A stretch of DNA of 64,000 nt from Stenotrophomonas maltophilia (GTDB lineage Bacteria > Pseudomonadota > Gammaproteobacteria > Xanthomonadales > Xanthomonadaceae). Where the stretch lies: NCBI RefSeq assembly GCF_004684085.1, contig NZ_SRHZ01000077.1:1-64000 (forward strand). Reading direction: 5' to 3'. The notes beneath the pieces are model-generated. The model worked only from the letters and a program-made list of their open reading frames with translations. It had not been told where the DNA came from and made no database searches. Shown in pieces: positions 34,736 through 43,852 of this stretch. Both the position numbers and the translations under genes were made by a program. Positions within the stretch are counted from its first letter, which is position 1. Each line of letters opens with the position of its first letter.

Positions 34736-37396
34736 ATGAACACCCGCAAGACCCTGCTTTCGGCCGCCATCGTCAGCTGCCTCGCCTTCAGTGCGCACGC
34801 GCAGCAGGCCGCCCCGACCGCGACCGACCTGGACACCGTGACGGTCACGGGCATCCGTGGTTCGATGGAAAAGTCGCTGGATACCAAGCGCGAAGCCAAT
34901 GCGCGCGTGGAAGTGGTCACCGCCGAAGACGTGGGCAAGCTGCCCGCGCACAACGTCGCCGACACCCTGCAGCGCCTGCCGGGCGTGAACATCAGCTCGT
35001 CCAGCGCCGATGAAGGCGGCTTCGACGAAGCCGACCGTGTGAGCCTGCGTGGCACCAGCCCGAGCCTGACCCAAACCCTGATCAACGGCCACACCGTCGG
35101 CTCGGCCGACTGGTTCGTGCTCAGCCAGGGCAACAACGTCGGCCGCAGCGTCAGCTACTCGTTGCTGCCGTCGGAACTGGTCAGCTCGGTGGAAGTGAAC
35201 AAGTCCTCGCAGGCCAAGCTGCAGGACGGCGGCACCACCGGTACCGTCAACATCATCACCCGCAAGCCGCTGGAATTCTCCAAGCAGTTCACCGCAGAAG
35301 GTTCGATCGGCGCGGTGCGCTCGGACCAGGCCAAGTCGAACGACCCGCAGCTGTCTGCCCTGTTCAACTACAAGAACGATGAAGGCACCTTCGGCGTGAT
35401 GCTGCAGGCCTTCAGCCAGAAGCGCGAGCTGCGCCGCGAAGCGCAGGAAATCCCGGGTGGCTTCTTCACTATTGAAGCCAACGATCCGGTGGCCAAGACC
35501 AACCCGGATCTGGTCGGCGTACAGGTTCCGGGCCTGCTGGGCTCAACCCTGTTCGAACAGACCCGCAAGCGCACTGGCGGCCTGGTTTCGCTGCAGTTCA
35601 AGCCGACCGACGATCTGAGCTTCGTACTCAGCGGCTTCAGCTCCAAGCTGGAAGCGAACAACTACAACCGCAACTTCATGATGTTCGGCAACAGCTTCGG
35701 CAAGTCGCAGGCTCCTGATCCGGGCTACGTGGTCAAGGATGGCGTGCTGACCCAGGCCAGCTACGCCGGCAAGCCAGGCACGAACTACGCGGTGTACGAC
35801 ATGATCTACCGCGAGTCGACGGCCAAGACCAACTACATCACCCTGGATGCCGACTGGCAGGTCAGCGAGAACCTGACTGCGAAGTTCCAGGCCGGTACCA
35901 CCAAGGGCACTGGCGAGACGCCGCGCCAGTACATCGCCGAGCTGCTGACCGCGAACGGTGGTGGTGCCAACTGGACCACTCATGGCAACGGCTCGCCGGT
36001 GGACTGGAATGTGGGTGGCGATCTCAGCCCCGCCGGCGCGAGCTGGGGCGGCACCTGGGGCAACCAGCAGGTCACTGCAATCGACAAGGAAAAGTGGGCC
36101 AACGTCGATTTCAGCCAGTACTTCAACGCAGGCGTACTGAGTTCGATCGATTTCGGCGCGCGCTACGCCGACCACACGCGTGAAGCAAAGTCGCCGGAAG
36201 GCGCCACCCCGGGCAACATCTGGGACGCCTTGCGCGGCAGCCCCACCGCCAACTACCCGGGTGGCTTCGCCGGCGACATCGGCGGCAGCTTCCCGCGCAA
36301 CATCTGGTACTACACGCCAGCGGCGTTGCGCGACGCGGTGACCAACAATTCCGAATGGCTGTCCGGCAATGATGGCCCCGACGGCCGCCACAACTACGGC
36401 GCCGAATGGAAGGTCACCGAGAAGAATTTCGCCGCCTACGTGCAGGGCAATTTCAGCGGCGACCGCTGGAGCGGCAACGTCGGCCTGCGCTACGTCAACA
36501 TCAAGCAGGACATCGACACCTACGCCGCAGCCACCGGTTCGACCGTGCCGGACGTGAGCAGCCTGTTCGGTGCCTGGACGCGCCAGGCCTTCGAGAACAA
36601 GCACAACCGCGTGCTGCCCAGCGCCAACCTGAAGTTCGACCTGCGTGATGACCTAGTACTGCGTTTCGCAGCGTCGCAGACCCAGACCCTGCCCGACTTC
36701 TCGGCGCTGGGTGCTTCGTCCTACGGTTCGGACCTGAACCGAAAGGGCGGCGGCGGCAATCCGAAGCTGAAGCCGGTGATCTCGACCAACTTCGACGCCA
36801 ACCTGGAGTGGTACTTCATGCCGCGCGGCATGCTGTCGGTCGGTGCCTACTCGATGCGCCTGAAGGACTACGTGGCCTTCAGCACCGAGAAGCAGATGCT
36901 GTTCAGCGAGCTGACCAACCGGCTGGAGGAGTACGACATCTCGCGTCCGAAGAATGCCGACGGCAAGGTACGCGGCATCGAAGTGGCCTATGAGCAGCCG
37001 ATCGGCGAGTACTTCGGCGTCAACGCCAACTATACCTACGCCGATGGCAGCACCGAGCACACCTGGGCCGATGGAACCGACAACCTGCTCGGCACTTCGA
37101 AGAATACCTACAACGTGGGTGCCTACTTCGAGAACGACACCTTCGGTGCACGCGTCAGCTACACGCGCCGTTCGTCGTTCCTGATCGGCCTGTCCGGTGC
37201 CAACCCGTACTACCAGGATGACTTCGGCACCCTGTCGGCATCGCTGAGCTACAAGGCCACCGACTGGCTGAGCATCAGCTTCGATGCGCTGAACCTCAAC
37301 AACCCGACCTACAAGTACTACCAGACCGCGGCCATCCCGACCTCGTTCTACAGCAACGGTCGCCAGTACTACCTCAACTTCCGCTTCAAGTACTGA
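34736..37396 (+). CDS. TonB-dependent receptor, chitooligosaccharide/GlcNAc locus
   Basis: Outer-membrane transporter of 886 aa with a signal peptide (about 1-22, ending SAHA-QQ). It has a TonB-box region DLDTVTVTGIRGSMEKSLDTKR, a plug (HNVADTLQRLPGVNI; VSSVEVNKSSQAKLQDGGTTGTVNIIT) and a barrel ending LNFRFKY. The GIRGSxxKSxxxKR style is that of the carbohydrate receptors of Xanthomonadaceae. Placement between kinase and hexosaminidase indicates uptake of GlcNAc oligomers. GAGGAGAG precedes ATG 34736. A terminator-like hairpin at 37431 may lower expression of the next gene. Confidence 0.92.
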   Translation: MNTRKTLLSAAIVSCLAFSAHAQQAAPTATDLDTVTVTGIRGSMEKSLDTKREANARVEVVTAEDVGKLPAHNVADTLQRLPGVNISSSSADEGGFDEADRVSLRGTSPSLTQTLINGHTVGSADWFVLSQGNNVGRSVSYSLLPSELVSSVEVNKSSQAKLQDGGTTGTVNIITRKPLEFSKQFTAEGSIGAVRSDQAKSNDPQLSALFNYKNDEGTFGVMLQAFSQKRELRREAQEIPGGFFTIEANDPVAKTNPDLVGVQVPGLLGSTLFEQTRKRTGGLVSLQFKPTDDLSFVLSGFSSKLEANNYNRNFMMFGNSFGKSQAPDPGYVVKDGVLTQASYAGKPGTNYAVYDMIYRESTAKTNYITLDADWQVSENLTAKFQAGTTKGTGETPRQYIAELLTANGGGANWTTHGNGSPVDWNVGGDLSPAGASWGGTWGNQQVTAIDKEKWANVDFSQYFNAGVLSSIDFGARYADHTREAKSPEGATPGNIWDALRGSPTANYPGGFAGDIGGSFPRNIWYYTPAALRDAVTNNSEWLSGNDGPDGRHNYGAEWKVTEKNFAAYVQGNFSGDRWSGNVGLRYVNIKQDIDTYAAATGSTVPDVSSLFGAWTRQAFENKHNRVLPSANLKFDLRDDLVLRFAASQTQTLPDFSALGASSYGSDLNRKGGGGNPKLKPVISTNFDANLEWYFMPRGMLSVGAYSMRLKDYVAFSTEKQMLFSELTNRLEEYDISRPKNADGKVRGIEVAYEQPIGEYFGVNANYTYADGSTEHTWADGTDNLLGTSKNTYNVGAYFENDTFGARVSYTRRSSFLIGLSGANPYYQDDFGTLSASLSYKATDWLSISFDALNLNNPTYKYYQTAAIPTSFYSNGRQYYLNFRFKY

Positions 37397-37430
37397 TCCA
37401 GCGGCGGCAACATCGCCGAGTCGTGCACGC

Positions 37431-37466
37431 ACGCCGGGCCTGGGTCATTCCGGGCCCGGCGTTTTT
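37431..37466 (+). terminator. Intercistronic intrinsic terminator
   Basis: A 10-bp stem ACGCCGGGCC / GGCCCGGCGT with a 12-base loop is followed by five T. It ends the TonB receptor transcript or attenuates into the hexosaminidase gene 42 bases later. Confidence 0.85.
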
Positions 37467-37507
37467 CATGTATAGCGTTCATCGCACCGTTCCAAGGAGT
37501 CGTCCCG

Positions 37508-39865
37508 ATGGTCAAGCCTTTCCGCGCCCGGATGCGCAGCGCAGTGCTGCTGGGCAGCCTGCTCGCCATGCTGCCGGCGATGCCGGCACTTGCCGCCGAT
37601 CCCACACCCGCCGCTGAAGCACCCGGCCCGCAGCTGCGCGCCGGCAGCCTGATGCTGATTCCCGCCCCCATCCAGGTGCAGCCTGGCAAGGGCAGCGGCA
37701 TCACCCTCCGCGCCGATACCGCGCTGCAGGGCGAAGGCGAAGCCGCACAGCGGGTCGCTGCACAGTTCGCCGACCTGCTGGCCCGCAGTGGAGGCCCGCG
37801 CCTCGCACTGGCCAAAGGCAAGGCCTCACCTCAGAGCGGCAGCATCCGTTTCCAGATCGTGCCGACCTTCCGCGACAGCGGCGAGGGCTACACGCTGGAA
37901 AGTACCGCACAAGGCGTGCTGATACAGGCTGGCAACGAAACCGGCCTGTTCTATGGCGCGACCACCCTCGCCCAACTCGCTACCGGCGGCAGCAACGGCG
38001 TGCTGCCCGCGGTGCAGATCCAGGACGCGCCACGCTTCAGCTGGCGCGGTTTCATGCTCGACTCGGCGCGGCATTTCCAGAGCCTGGACGAGATCAAGCG
38101 CGTGCTCGACGCGATGGCTGCGCACAAGCTCAATACTTTCCATTGGCACCTGACCGATGACCAGGGCTGGCGCATGGAGATCAAGCGCTACCCGAAGTTG
38201 ACCGAGGTGGGCAGCTGCCGCCTGCCGGCCGGCGATGGCGGTGTTGATCCGGTCAGCGGCCAGGAGCACCCTTACTGCGGTTTCTACACGCAGGAGCAGA
38301 TCCGCGAGGTGATCGCCTATGCCGCAGCGCTGCATATCCAGGTGATTCCGGAAATCGACGTACCTGGCCATGCCACCGCCGCGATTGCCGCGTACCCGGA
38401 GCTGGGTTCGATCAGCACGCCGCTGAAGCCGATCAGCGAATGGGGCGTGTTCCCGAACCTGTTCAACGTGGAAGACAGCACCGTCACCTTCCTTGAGAAC
38501 GTGCTGGAAGAAGTGATCGAACTGTTCCCGGCCAAGTACGTGCACGTGGGCGGCGACGAGGCGGTCAAGGACCAGTGGGAAGCCTCCAGGCAGGTGCAGC
38601 AGCGCATGCGTGCACTGGGCATCAAGAATGAGATGGCCATGCAGAGCCACATCATCAAGCGCCTGGAGACGTTCCTGGAGGAACACGACCGGCGCCTGAT
38701 CGGCTGGGATGAAATCCTCGAAGGGGGGCTGCCGCCGCAGGCCACGGTGATGTCGTGGCAGGGCACCGAAGGCGGCCTGGCTGCGGCCAGTGCCGGGCAT
38801 GACGTGATCATGTCGCCGGTCGGTTACCTCTATCTGGATTACCTGCAGACGGCTTCGCCGAACGAACCGCCGGGCCGCCCGACCCAGGTCAACCTCGGCA
38901 AGCTGTACAACTTCGAACCGGTGCCTGCCGAACTGGCTGCCGACAAGCGCGGGCACATCCTCGGCCTGCAGGCCAACATGTTCACCGAGCACACGCGCAG
39001 CTATGCACGCCTGCAGCACAACCTGTTCCCGCGCCTGGCCGCAGTGGCCGAGACCGGTTGGAGCACGCCGGAACATCGCGACTTCCGCGATTTCCTCGCA
39101 CGCCTGCCCGCACAACTGCAGCGCTACCGTGCCTGGGGCCTGGCCTACGCGCAGACCCCGTTCGAAGTGGGCGTGGACTACACCGACAACCGCGCGGCCG
39201 ACACGGTGACCGTGTCGCTGGCCAACCCGCTGGGCTATGAGGTGCGCTACAGCACCGATGGCCAGCCGGTGACCGCGCAGTCGCCGCTGTACCAGCAGCC
39301 GCTGACCGGAAAACTGCCAACCACTGTGCAGGCCGCCGCGTTCTACCAAGGCCAGATGCTGGCGGCGAAGCCGACGGTGGCGGCCTTCACCGCACAGTCG
39401 CTGCTCAGCCGACGCAGCGATGAGCTGCTCAGCTGCGTGGGCAAGAAGGGTCTGGTGCTGCGCCTGGAGGACGATGGCCCGCGCGAGGGCACCCGTGCGG
39501 TGTTCAACGTGGACATCTTCCAGCCGTGCTGGCGCTGGCCGCAGGCGCAGCTGGACGGCATCGGCAGCATGGAAGTGCGTGCGGGCCGCATTCCGTACTA
39601 CTTCCAGCTGGCCCACGACGAGCCCAAGCGTCGCTTCGAGAAGGCCAGGCGTGCGCACGGCGAGATGCAGGTGCGTCGTGGCGACTGCAGCGGCAAGGTG
39701 ATTGCCGAAGTGCCGCTGCCGGCCAAGCCCGATGCCGATGGCTTCGTGACCCTGCGTGCCGCGCTGCCGAAGGGTACCCAGGGCACCGGTGACCTGTGCA
39801 TCAACTTCACCGGCGACACGCGCCCGGCGATGTGGGTGCTGGATGAGGTCACGCTGGGGAAGTAA
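37508..39865 (+). CDS. Beta-N-acetylhexosaminidase, GH20
   Basis: Releases terminal GlcNAc (or GalNAc) from chitooligosaccharides or glycans by substrate-assisted catalysis. The 785-aa product has a signal peptide (about 1-30), a GH20b N-terminal domain (about 45-165), and the GH20 TIM barrel (about 170-520) with FMLDSARHF, WHLTDDQGWR and the catalytic Asp350-Glu351 in HVGGDEAV. A C-terminal extension of about 240 residues includes an added beta-sandwich. Export places it in the periplasm or outer membrane, where it would trim oligomers entering through the neighbouring receptor for NagP. Confidence 0.94.
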   Translation: MVKPFRARMRSAVLLGSLLAMLPAMPALAADPTPAAEAPGPQLRAGSLMLIPAPIQVQPGKGSGITLRADTALQGEGEAAQRVAAQFADLLARSGGPRLALAKGKASPQSGSIRFQIVPTFRDSGEGYTLESTAQGVLIQAGNETGLFYGATTLAQLATGGSNGVLPAVQIQDAPRFSWRGFMLDSARHFQSLDEIKRVLDAMAAHKLNTFHWHLTDDQGWRMEIKRYPKLTEVGSCRLPAGDGGVDPVSGQEHPYCGFYTQEQIREVIAYAAALHIQVIPEIDVPGHATAAIAAYPELGSISTPLKPISEWGVFPNLFNVEDSTVTFLENVLEEVIELFPAKYVHVGGDEAVKDQWEASRQVQQRMRALGIKNEMAMQSHIIKRLETFLEEHDRRLIGWDEILEGGLPPQATVMSWQGTEGGLAAASAGHDVIMSPVGYLYLDYLQTASPNEPPGRPTQVNLGKLYNFEPVPAELAADKRGHILGLQANMFTEHTRSYARLQHNLFPRLAAVAETGWSTPEHRDFRDFLARLPAQLQRYRAWGLAYAQTPFEVGVDYTDNRAADTVTVSLANPLGYEVRYSTDGQPVTAQSPLYQQPLTGKLPTTVQAAAFYQGQMLAAKPTVAAFTAQSLLSRRSDELLSCVGKKGLVLRLEDDGPREGTRAVFNVDIFQPCWRWPQAQLDGIGSMEVRAGRIPYYFQLAHDEPKRRFEKARRAHGEMQVRRGDCSGKVIAEVPLPAKPDADGFVTLRAALPKGTQGTGDLCINFTGDTRPAMWVLDEVTLGK

Positions 39866-39885
39866 TGGCAGGTCTGTCCTGGTGG

Positions 39886-40082
39886 GTGCCGACCTTGGTC
39901 GGCACCTCGGGCAGTTCATCCACGCGTGGCGTGGATCTACCAATTCCATCCACGCATGGCGTGGATCTACCAATTCCATCCACGCATGGCGTGGATCTAC
40001 CAATTCCATCCACGCGTGGCGTGGATCTACGGGTAGGTGCCAACCTTGATCTACGGGTAGGTGCCAACCTTGGTTGGCACGC
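39886..40082. repeat. SMAG-like array with exact 30-bp tandem repeats
   Basis: A GTGCCGACCTTGGTCGGCAC element (about 39886-39906) is followed by four tandem 30-bp units beginning near 39917, 39947, 39977 and 40007. Each unit is a CATCCACGCATGGCGTGGATCTAC palindrome plus CAATTC. The outer two units read CACGCGTGG and the inner two CACGCATGG. Then come a truncated and a complete GTAGGTGCCAACCTTGG element (about 40034-40082). The array fills the gap between the hexosaminidase and VanZ-like genes. Confidence 0.9.
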
Positions 40083-40084
40083 CT

Positions 40085-40477
40085 TTACCCGCGCCAGCGC
40101 AGCAGCAGGTCGCGCAGTGGGGTCAGTGCGGTGGCCATGCCGGCCAACACGCCGATCGTATTGGCGATAGCATCCATCGGGTCGGCCATGCGGTTGCTGG
40201 TCAGCGCACCCTGCGCGAACTCGATGCCGATCCCCATCAGCACCAGGCCCACGCCTACCCACAGCAGCGGGCGCCCCCGACGGAACAGCTGCACCGCGCT
40301 ACCGGCCAGGATGAAATAGGCCAGGAAGTGCTCGCCCTTGTCACTGTTTTCCGGCAATGGAATCGGCGGCGGTGGGATCAGGCAGACCACGATCACCAAC
40401 AGCACCGCCAGCGCCCACAGCATGGCCCACAGGCGCGGCCGCCGCAGCGGCTTGATCACCGGCAACGCGTGGCTCAC
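40085..40477 (-). CDS. VanZ-like membrane protein
   Basis: A 130-aa protein with about four helices and the VanZ-family signature SDKGEHFLAYFILA followed by GIGIEFAQGAL. Family members reach from teicoplanin resistance to unknown envelope roles; none can be assigned here. It starts with GTG overlapping the TGA of the methyltransferase gene by four bases (GTGA), so translation is coupled. Confidence 0.82.
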   Translation of the reverse strand: MSHALPVIKPLRRPRLWAMLWALAVLLVIVVCLIPPPPIPLPENSDKGEHFLAYFILAGSAVQLFRRGRPLLWVGVGLVLMGIGIEFAQGALTSNRMADPMDAIANTIGVLAGMATALTPLRDLLLRWRG

Positions 40478-41658
40478 AGTCGCCAGCTCAGGTCACCCAA
40501 CTCGAACGCCGGTTCGAAGTCGACGCCCCGCTGCAGGCCGATCGCCTGGAAGCGCTCGCCCATCTCGGTCGGCAGGGTCAGCTTCTTGACCTGGTCGCGC
40601 AGCTGGATGCGCCCCACTTCATCGGTGCGCTCCTCGGCCAGCAGCAGCACCTGGTCCAGGCCATTGCCGAGCAGGAAGCTGGCTTGGCTGCAGTAGCCGG
40701 CCAGTTCAAAGCCACCGTGCAGACCGGCTTCGGCCATCGCGGTGAAATCGACCGAAGCGGTGATGTCCTGCAGGCCCGGCCAGCGATGCACATCGTTGTG
40801 CACGTGGTGGCGATAGAAGGCACGCACGGTGCCATCGTCGCGGTCGTGCTGATAGAACTCGCTGCGGTTGTAGCCATAGTCGACGAACAGCAGTGCGCCC
40901 CGCTTCAGGCCACCGGCCACCGCCTGCAGCCAGTAAGGCAGCTGCGGCAGCACCTCGGAACGGTAGCCCTCGGCAAAGGGCTTTTCCAGGTAGCGCTCGA
41001 TGTGGCGCACCGCGCCGTTGAGCAGGATATCGGCCGGCTGCGCACCACGGATGAAGTTGCCATCGCCATCCAGCTCGACGGTTTCTTCATAGACCTCGCC
41101 GTCCCTGATCAGGAAACGTGGGGTCGGCAATGCATCGATCACTTCGTTGGCGAACACCACGCCCTCCCAGTCCTCTTCGAACGGGCGGTCGACCCAGTCC
41201 ACGCGTGCTGCCAGATCAGCCGGCAGGTTCTGCTGCAGCCGCTGCTGCTGGCGTTCGCGCAGGTCGGCACTGGGTTCGAGGATCGCGTAGCGTGACGGCA
41301 GCGCGTCCAGCTCGGCCAGGCGCAGCAGCACGGCCTCGGCAAAGGCGCCGGTACCGCCGCCCAGTTCCAGCATCCGCGCCTGCGCGCCCAGCTGGGCGAA
41401 CACCGGGGCCAGCGCATTGGCCACGCTGCCTGCGAACAGGCTGCCGAGCTCAGGCGCGGTGGTGAAGTCACCGCTGCCCCCGAATTTGCTGGCGCCGGCG
41501 CTGTAATAGCCCCAGCCGGGAGCGTACAGGCACAACTCCATGAAACGCGAGAACGGCATCGCCCCGCCCTGCGCAAGGATTTCGGCGCGCAGGGCGGCGG
41601 CCAGCTGGTCGCTGTGGGCCAGGGCATCGGCTTCGGGCAGGGGGAAGGTGGGCTGCAT
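40474..41658 (-). CDS. MidA/NDUFAF7-type SAM-dependent methyltransferase
   Basis: Predicted protein-arginine methyltransferase of the COG1565 family, whose mitochondrial member NDUFAF7 modifies a complex I subunit. The 394-aa product has the family N-terminus MPFSRFMELCLYAPGWGYY, GDFTTAPELGSLFAG, the SAM motif MLELGGGTGAFAE and FANEVIDALPTPRF, plus a C-terminal FVDYGYNRSEFYQHDRDDGT. A role in respiratory complex I assembly is inferred from the family. It is coupled to the VanZ-like gene and divergent from the pteridine reductase. Confidence 0.9.
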   Translation of the reverse strand: MQPTFPLPEADALAHSDQLAAALRAEILAQGGAMPFSRFMELCLYAPGWGYYSAGASKFGGSGDFTTAPELGSLFAGSVANALAPVFAQLGAQARMLELGGGTGAFAEAVLLRLAELDALPSRYAILEPSADLRERQQQRLQQNLPADLAARVDWVDRPFEEDWEGVVFANEVIDALPTPRFLIRDGEVYEETVELDGDGNFIRGAQPADILLNGAVRHIERYLEKPFAEGYRSEVLPQLPYWLQAVAGGLKRGALLFVDYGYNRSEFYQHDRDDGTVRAFYRHHVHNDVHRWPGLQDITASVDFTAMAEAGLHGGFELAGYCSQASFLLGNGLDQVLLLAEERTDEVGRIQLRDQVKKLTLPTEMGERFQAIGLQRGVDFEPAFELGDLSWRL

Positions 41659-41717
41659 GGCGTCTTCGAATGCGGTGACAATGGTGCACAGGATAGCCGA
41701 GCCTTGGAGGACCCTCG

Positions 41718-42455
41718 ATGAGCGACACCCACCCCGTGGTCCTGATCACCGGCAGCGCGCGCCGGATCGGTGCGGCCATCGCCCGCCAGTTCCACGCCTG
41801 TGGCTGGTCGGTGGTGCTGCACGCCAACACCTCCAGCGCCGAACTGCAGCAGGCCGCGTTCGATTTCGACAACGTGCGCCCGGGCAGCGTGCTGGCCCTG
41901 CAGGCCGACCTGCGTGACGCCGACGCCCTGGCCGACCTGGTGGAGCAGGCCGTTACCCACTTCGGACGACTGGACGCGCTGGTCAACAACGCCTCCAACT
42001 TTTTCCCCACCCCGCTGGGCCAGGTGACCGCCGAGGCGATGGACGAGCTGTATGCGGTCAATGCGCGCGCGCCGCTGCTGCTGTCACAGGCGGCCGCACC
42101 GTACCTGCGTCGCCAGCAGGGCTGCATCGTCAACCTGACCGACCTGCACGGCACCGACCCGATGCGCGACCACATCGCCTACACCATGGCCAAGGCCGCG
42201 CTGGAGATGGCTACCCGTTCGCTCGCGCTGGAGCTGGCACCGAAGGTGCGGGTCAATGCAGTGGCGCCGGGCGCGATCCTGTGGCCGGAACAGGGCAAGG
42301 ACGATTTCGCCCGCGAGGCGCTGCTGGCACGCACGCCGCTGGCGCGGATCGGTACGGTCGAGGAGATCGCCGAGGCCGTGTACTGGCTGGTGGCCGAGGC
42401 CAGCTTCGTCACCGGCCATACGTTGCGGGTGGATGGCGGGCGCACGGTGAGTTGA
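41718..42455 (+). CDS. Pteridine reductase (SDR family, FolM/PTR-like)
   Basis: NADPH-dependent short-chain dehydrogenase predicted to reduce dihydropterin or dihydrofolate. The 245-aa product has the nucleotide motif TGSARRIG (11-18), whose Arg in place of Gly marks the pteridine-reductase subgroup. It also has LVNNASNF and the catalytic YTMAK. It converges on folK, the folate-pathway pyrophosphokinase, which fits a folate or pterin role. Confidence 0.88.
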   Translation: MSDTHPVVLITGSARRIGAAIARQFHACGWSVVLHANTSSAELQQAAFDFDNVRPGSVLALQADLRDADALADLVEQAVTHFGRLDALVNNASNFFPTPLGQVTAEAMDELYAVNARAPLLLSQAAAPYLRRQQGCIVNLTDLHGTDPMRDHIAYTMAKAALEMATRSLALELAPKVRVNAVAPGAILWPEQGKDDFAREALLARTPLARIGTVEEIAEAVYWLVAEASFVTGHTLRVDGGRTVS

Positions 42456-42476
42456 AGCGTTGCCGGGATTCACAAC

Positions 42477-42519
42477 GGGGTCAGATCCCTTTTCCCGGCG
42501 GGAAAAGGGATCTGACCCC
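42477..42519. repeat. Perfect 20-bp inverted repeat (GGGGTCAGATC type)
   Basis: Arms GGGGTCAGATCCCTTTTCCC and GGGAAAAGGGATCTGACCCC are perfect reverse complements around a 3-base GGC loop. It fills the gap between convergent folM-like and folK genes and may terminate both. It is a different repeat class from the GTAG elements. Confidence 0.9.
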
Positions 42520-42520
42520 A

Positions 42521-43006
42521 TCACTCAAGGTCCACCACCTCAAAGGCCTCGCCAAACTGCGTGTGCGCACGCCACAGCGTGGCGAGGTCCTGGCCACTGA
42601 CCGGATCGATGAAGTCCGGTGCGATGTCCGCCAGCGGCTTCAGCACGAAGGCATGCTTCAGCTCGGGGCGCGGAATGCGCAGATGGCCGGGGCCTTCCAC
42701 CACGAGGTCACCGTAGAACACCACGTCGATGTCCAGGGTCCGGTCGGAGAAGCGCGGCCCGCTGCGGTCACGGCCGTGCGCGTCTTCCAGCGCGTGCAGC
42801 CAGTCGTCCAGTTCCTGCAGCGGCAGATTCGTCTCGATCGCCACCGCATTGTTGAGAAAGGCCGGGCCATCGAAGCCGACCGCGGCGGTACGGTAGGCCG
42901 GCGATACCTGCAGCGCGCCGAAGCGCTCGCGCAGGGCCGTCACCGCGGCGTGGAGGTAGCGGCGGGGCTGGACGTTGCTGCCCAGGCTCAGGAGCACGGT
43001 GGTCAT
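42521..43006 (-). CDS. folK: 2-amino-4-hydroxy-6-hydroxymethyldihydropteridine pyrophosphokinase
   Basis: Transfers pyrophosphate from ATP to hydroxymethyldihydropterin in folate synthesis. The 161-aa product begins MTTVLLSLGSN, with ISPAY-like VSPAYRT, the ATP/Mg motif RTLDIDVVFYGD and IPRPELKHAFVLKPLADIAPD. ATG 43006 is used because LSLGSN is the conserved N-terminus; the longer frame is not homologous. Confidence 0.95.
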   Translation of the reverse strand: MTTVLLSLGSNVQPRRYLHAAVTALRERFGALQVSPAYRTAAVGFDGPAFLNNAVAIETNLPLQELDDWLHALEDAHGRDRSGPRFSDRTLDIDVVFYGDLVVEGPGHLRIPRPELKHAFVLKPLADIAPDFIDPVSGQDLATLWRAHTQFGEAFEVVDLE

Positions 43007-43098
43007 GCGTTCAGGTGACGGCACTTGGGGGGGGCGTGGACATGCCGTCGTCACGGCGGCCTGCCTACAATCCGGGACGCACATGATAGGGCACCGAC

Positions 43099-43848
43099 AT
43101 GACCTATTGCGTTGGAATCGAGGTGGACGAGGGCCTGGTCTTCGCTGCCGACACCCGGACCAATGCCTCGCTGGACGATGTGCGCGTGCACCGCAAGCTG
43201 CACGTGTTCGAATATCCCGGCCAGGCAGCTTACGTGCTGATGGCGGCTGGCAACCTGGCCACCACCCAGCTGCTGGTGTCGCGCCTGGGGCGCGATGCTG
43301 GCGAACGGCGCACGCCCAACCTGCGCGACATGACCCATCTGTTCGAAGCCGCCGAGTACGTCGGCCAGTTACTGGTCGACAGCCAGGTCAAGACCGAGCA
43401 CAGCGAGCACGGCCATGACGGGGTGAACACCCAGGCCACGCTGATCTTCGGCGGCCAGGTTGCCGGTGAACGCCCAGGGCTGTACATGGTCTACCCACTG
43501 GGCAACGCCATCGCCGCATCGCCGGAGACGCCCTACCTGCAGATAGGCGAATCCAAGTACGGCAAGCCGATCCTCGACCGCATCCTGAGCCCGGCCACGC
43601 GCCTGGAAGATGCCGCACGCACGGCCATCGTCTCGCTGGATTCCACCATCCGCTCCAATCTGTCGGTGGGCCTGCCGATCGACCTGGCACTGCTGCGCGA
43701 TGGCGAACTGCGCATCGGCCAACAGCTGCGGCTGAGGGCGGATTCAGCGCTGTATGCGGACATCCACCAGAACTGGTCGCGGCGGCTGGAGCAGGCCGTG
43801 GACAGCCTGCCGCGCTTTCCCTGGGAAACCCCGGAACAACCAACCTGA
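43099..43848 (+). CDS. Anbu-type proteasome-like peptidase
   Basis: Ancestral-beta-subunit (Anbu) relative of HslV and the proteasome beta subunit. The 249-aa product starts MTYCVGIEVDEGLVFAADTRT. After Met removal, Thr1 is the N-terminal nucleophile, with Asp17 and Lys32 in proteasome-like positions. Further marks are VLMAAGNLATTQ and the C-terminal RDGELRIGQQLRL. Anbu usually clusters with a transglutaminase, an alpha-E protein and an ATP-grasp-like protein; none is present here, so it stands alone. Substrates are unknown. Confidence 0.9.
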   Translation: MTYCVGIEVDEGLVFAADTRTNASLDDVRVHRKLHVFEYPGQAAYVLMAAGNLATTQLLVSRLGRDAGERRTPNLRDMTHLFEAAEYVGQLLVDSQVKTEHSEHGHDGVNTQATLIFGGQVAGERPGLYMVYPLGNAIAASPETPYLQIGESKYGKPILDRILSPATRLEDAARTAIVSLDSTIRSNLSVGLPIDLALLRDGELRIGQQLRLRADSALYADIHQNWSRRLEQAVDSLPRFPWETPEQPT

Positions 43849-43852
43849 CCTG

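Noticed and set aside
39917-40040. CRISPR-like array
   Set aside because: The 30-bp units are contiguous palindromes with a constant 6-base joint and no unique spacers; no cas genes lie nearby.
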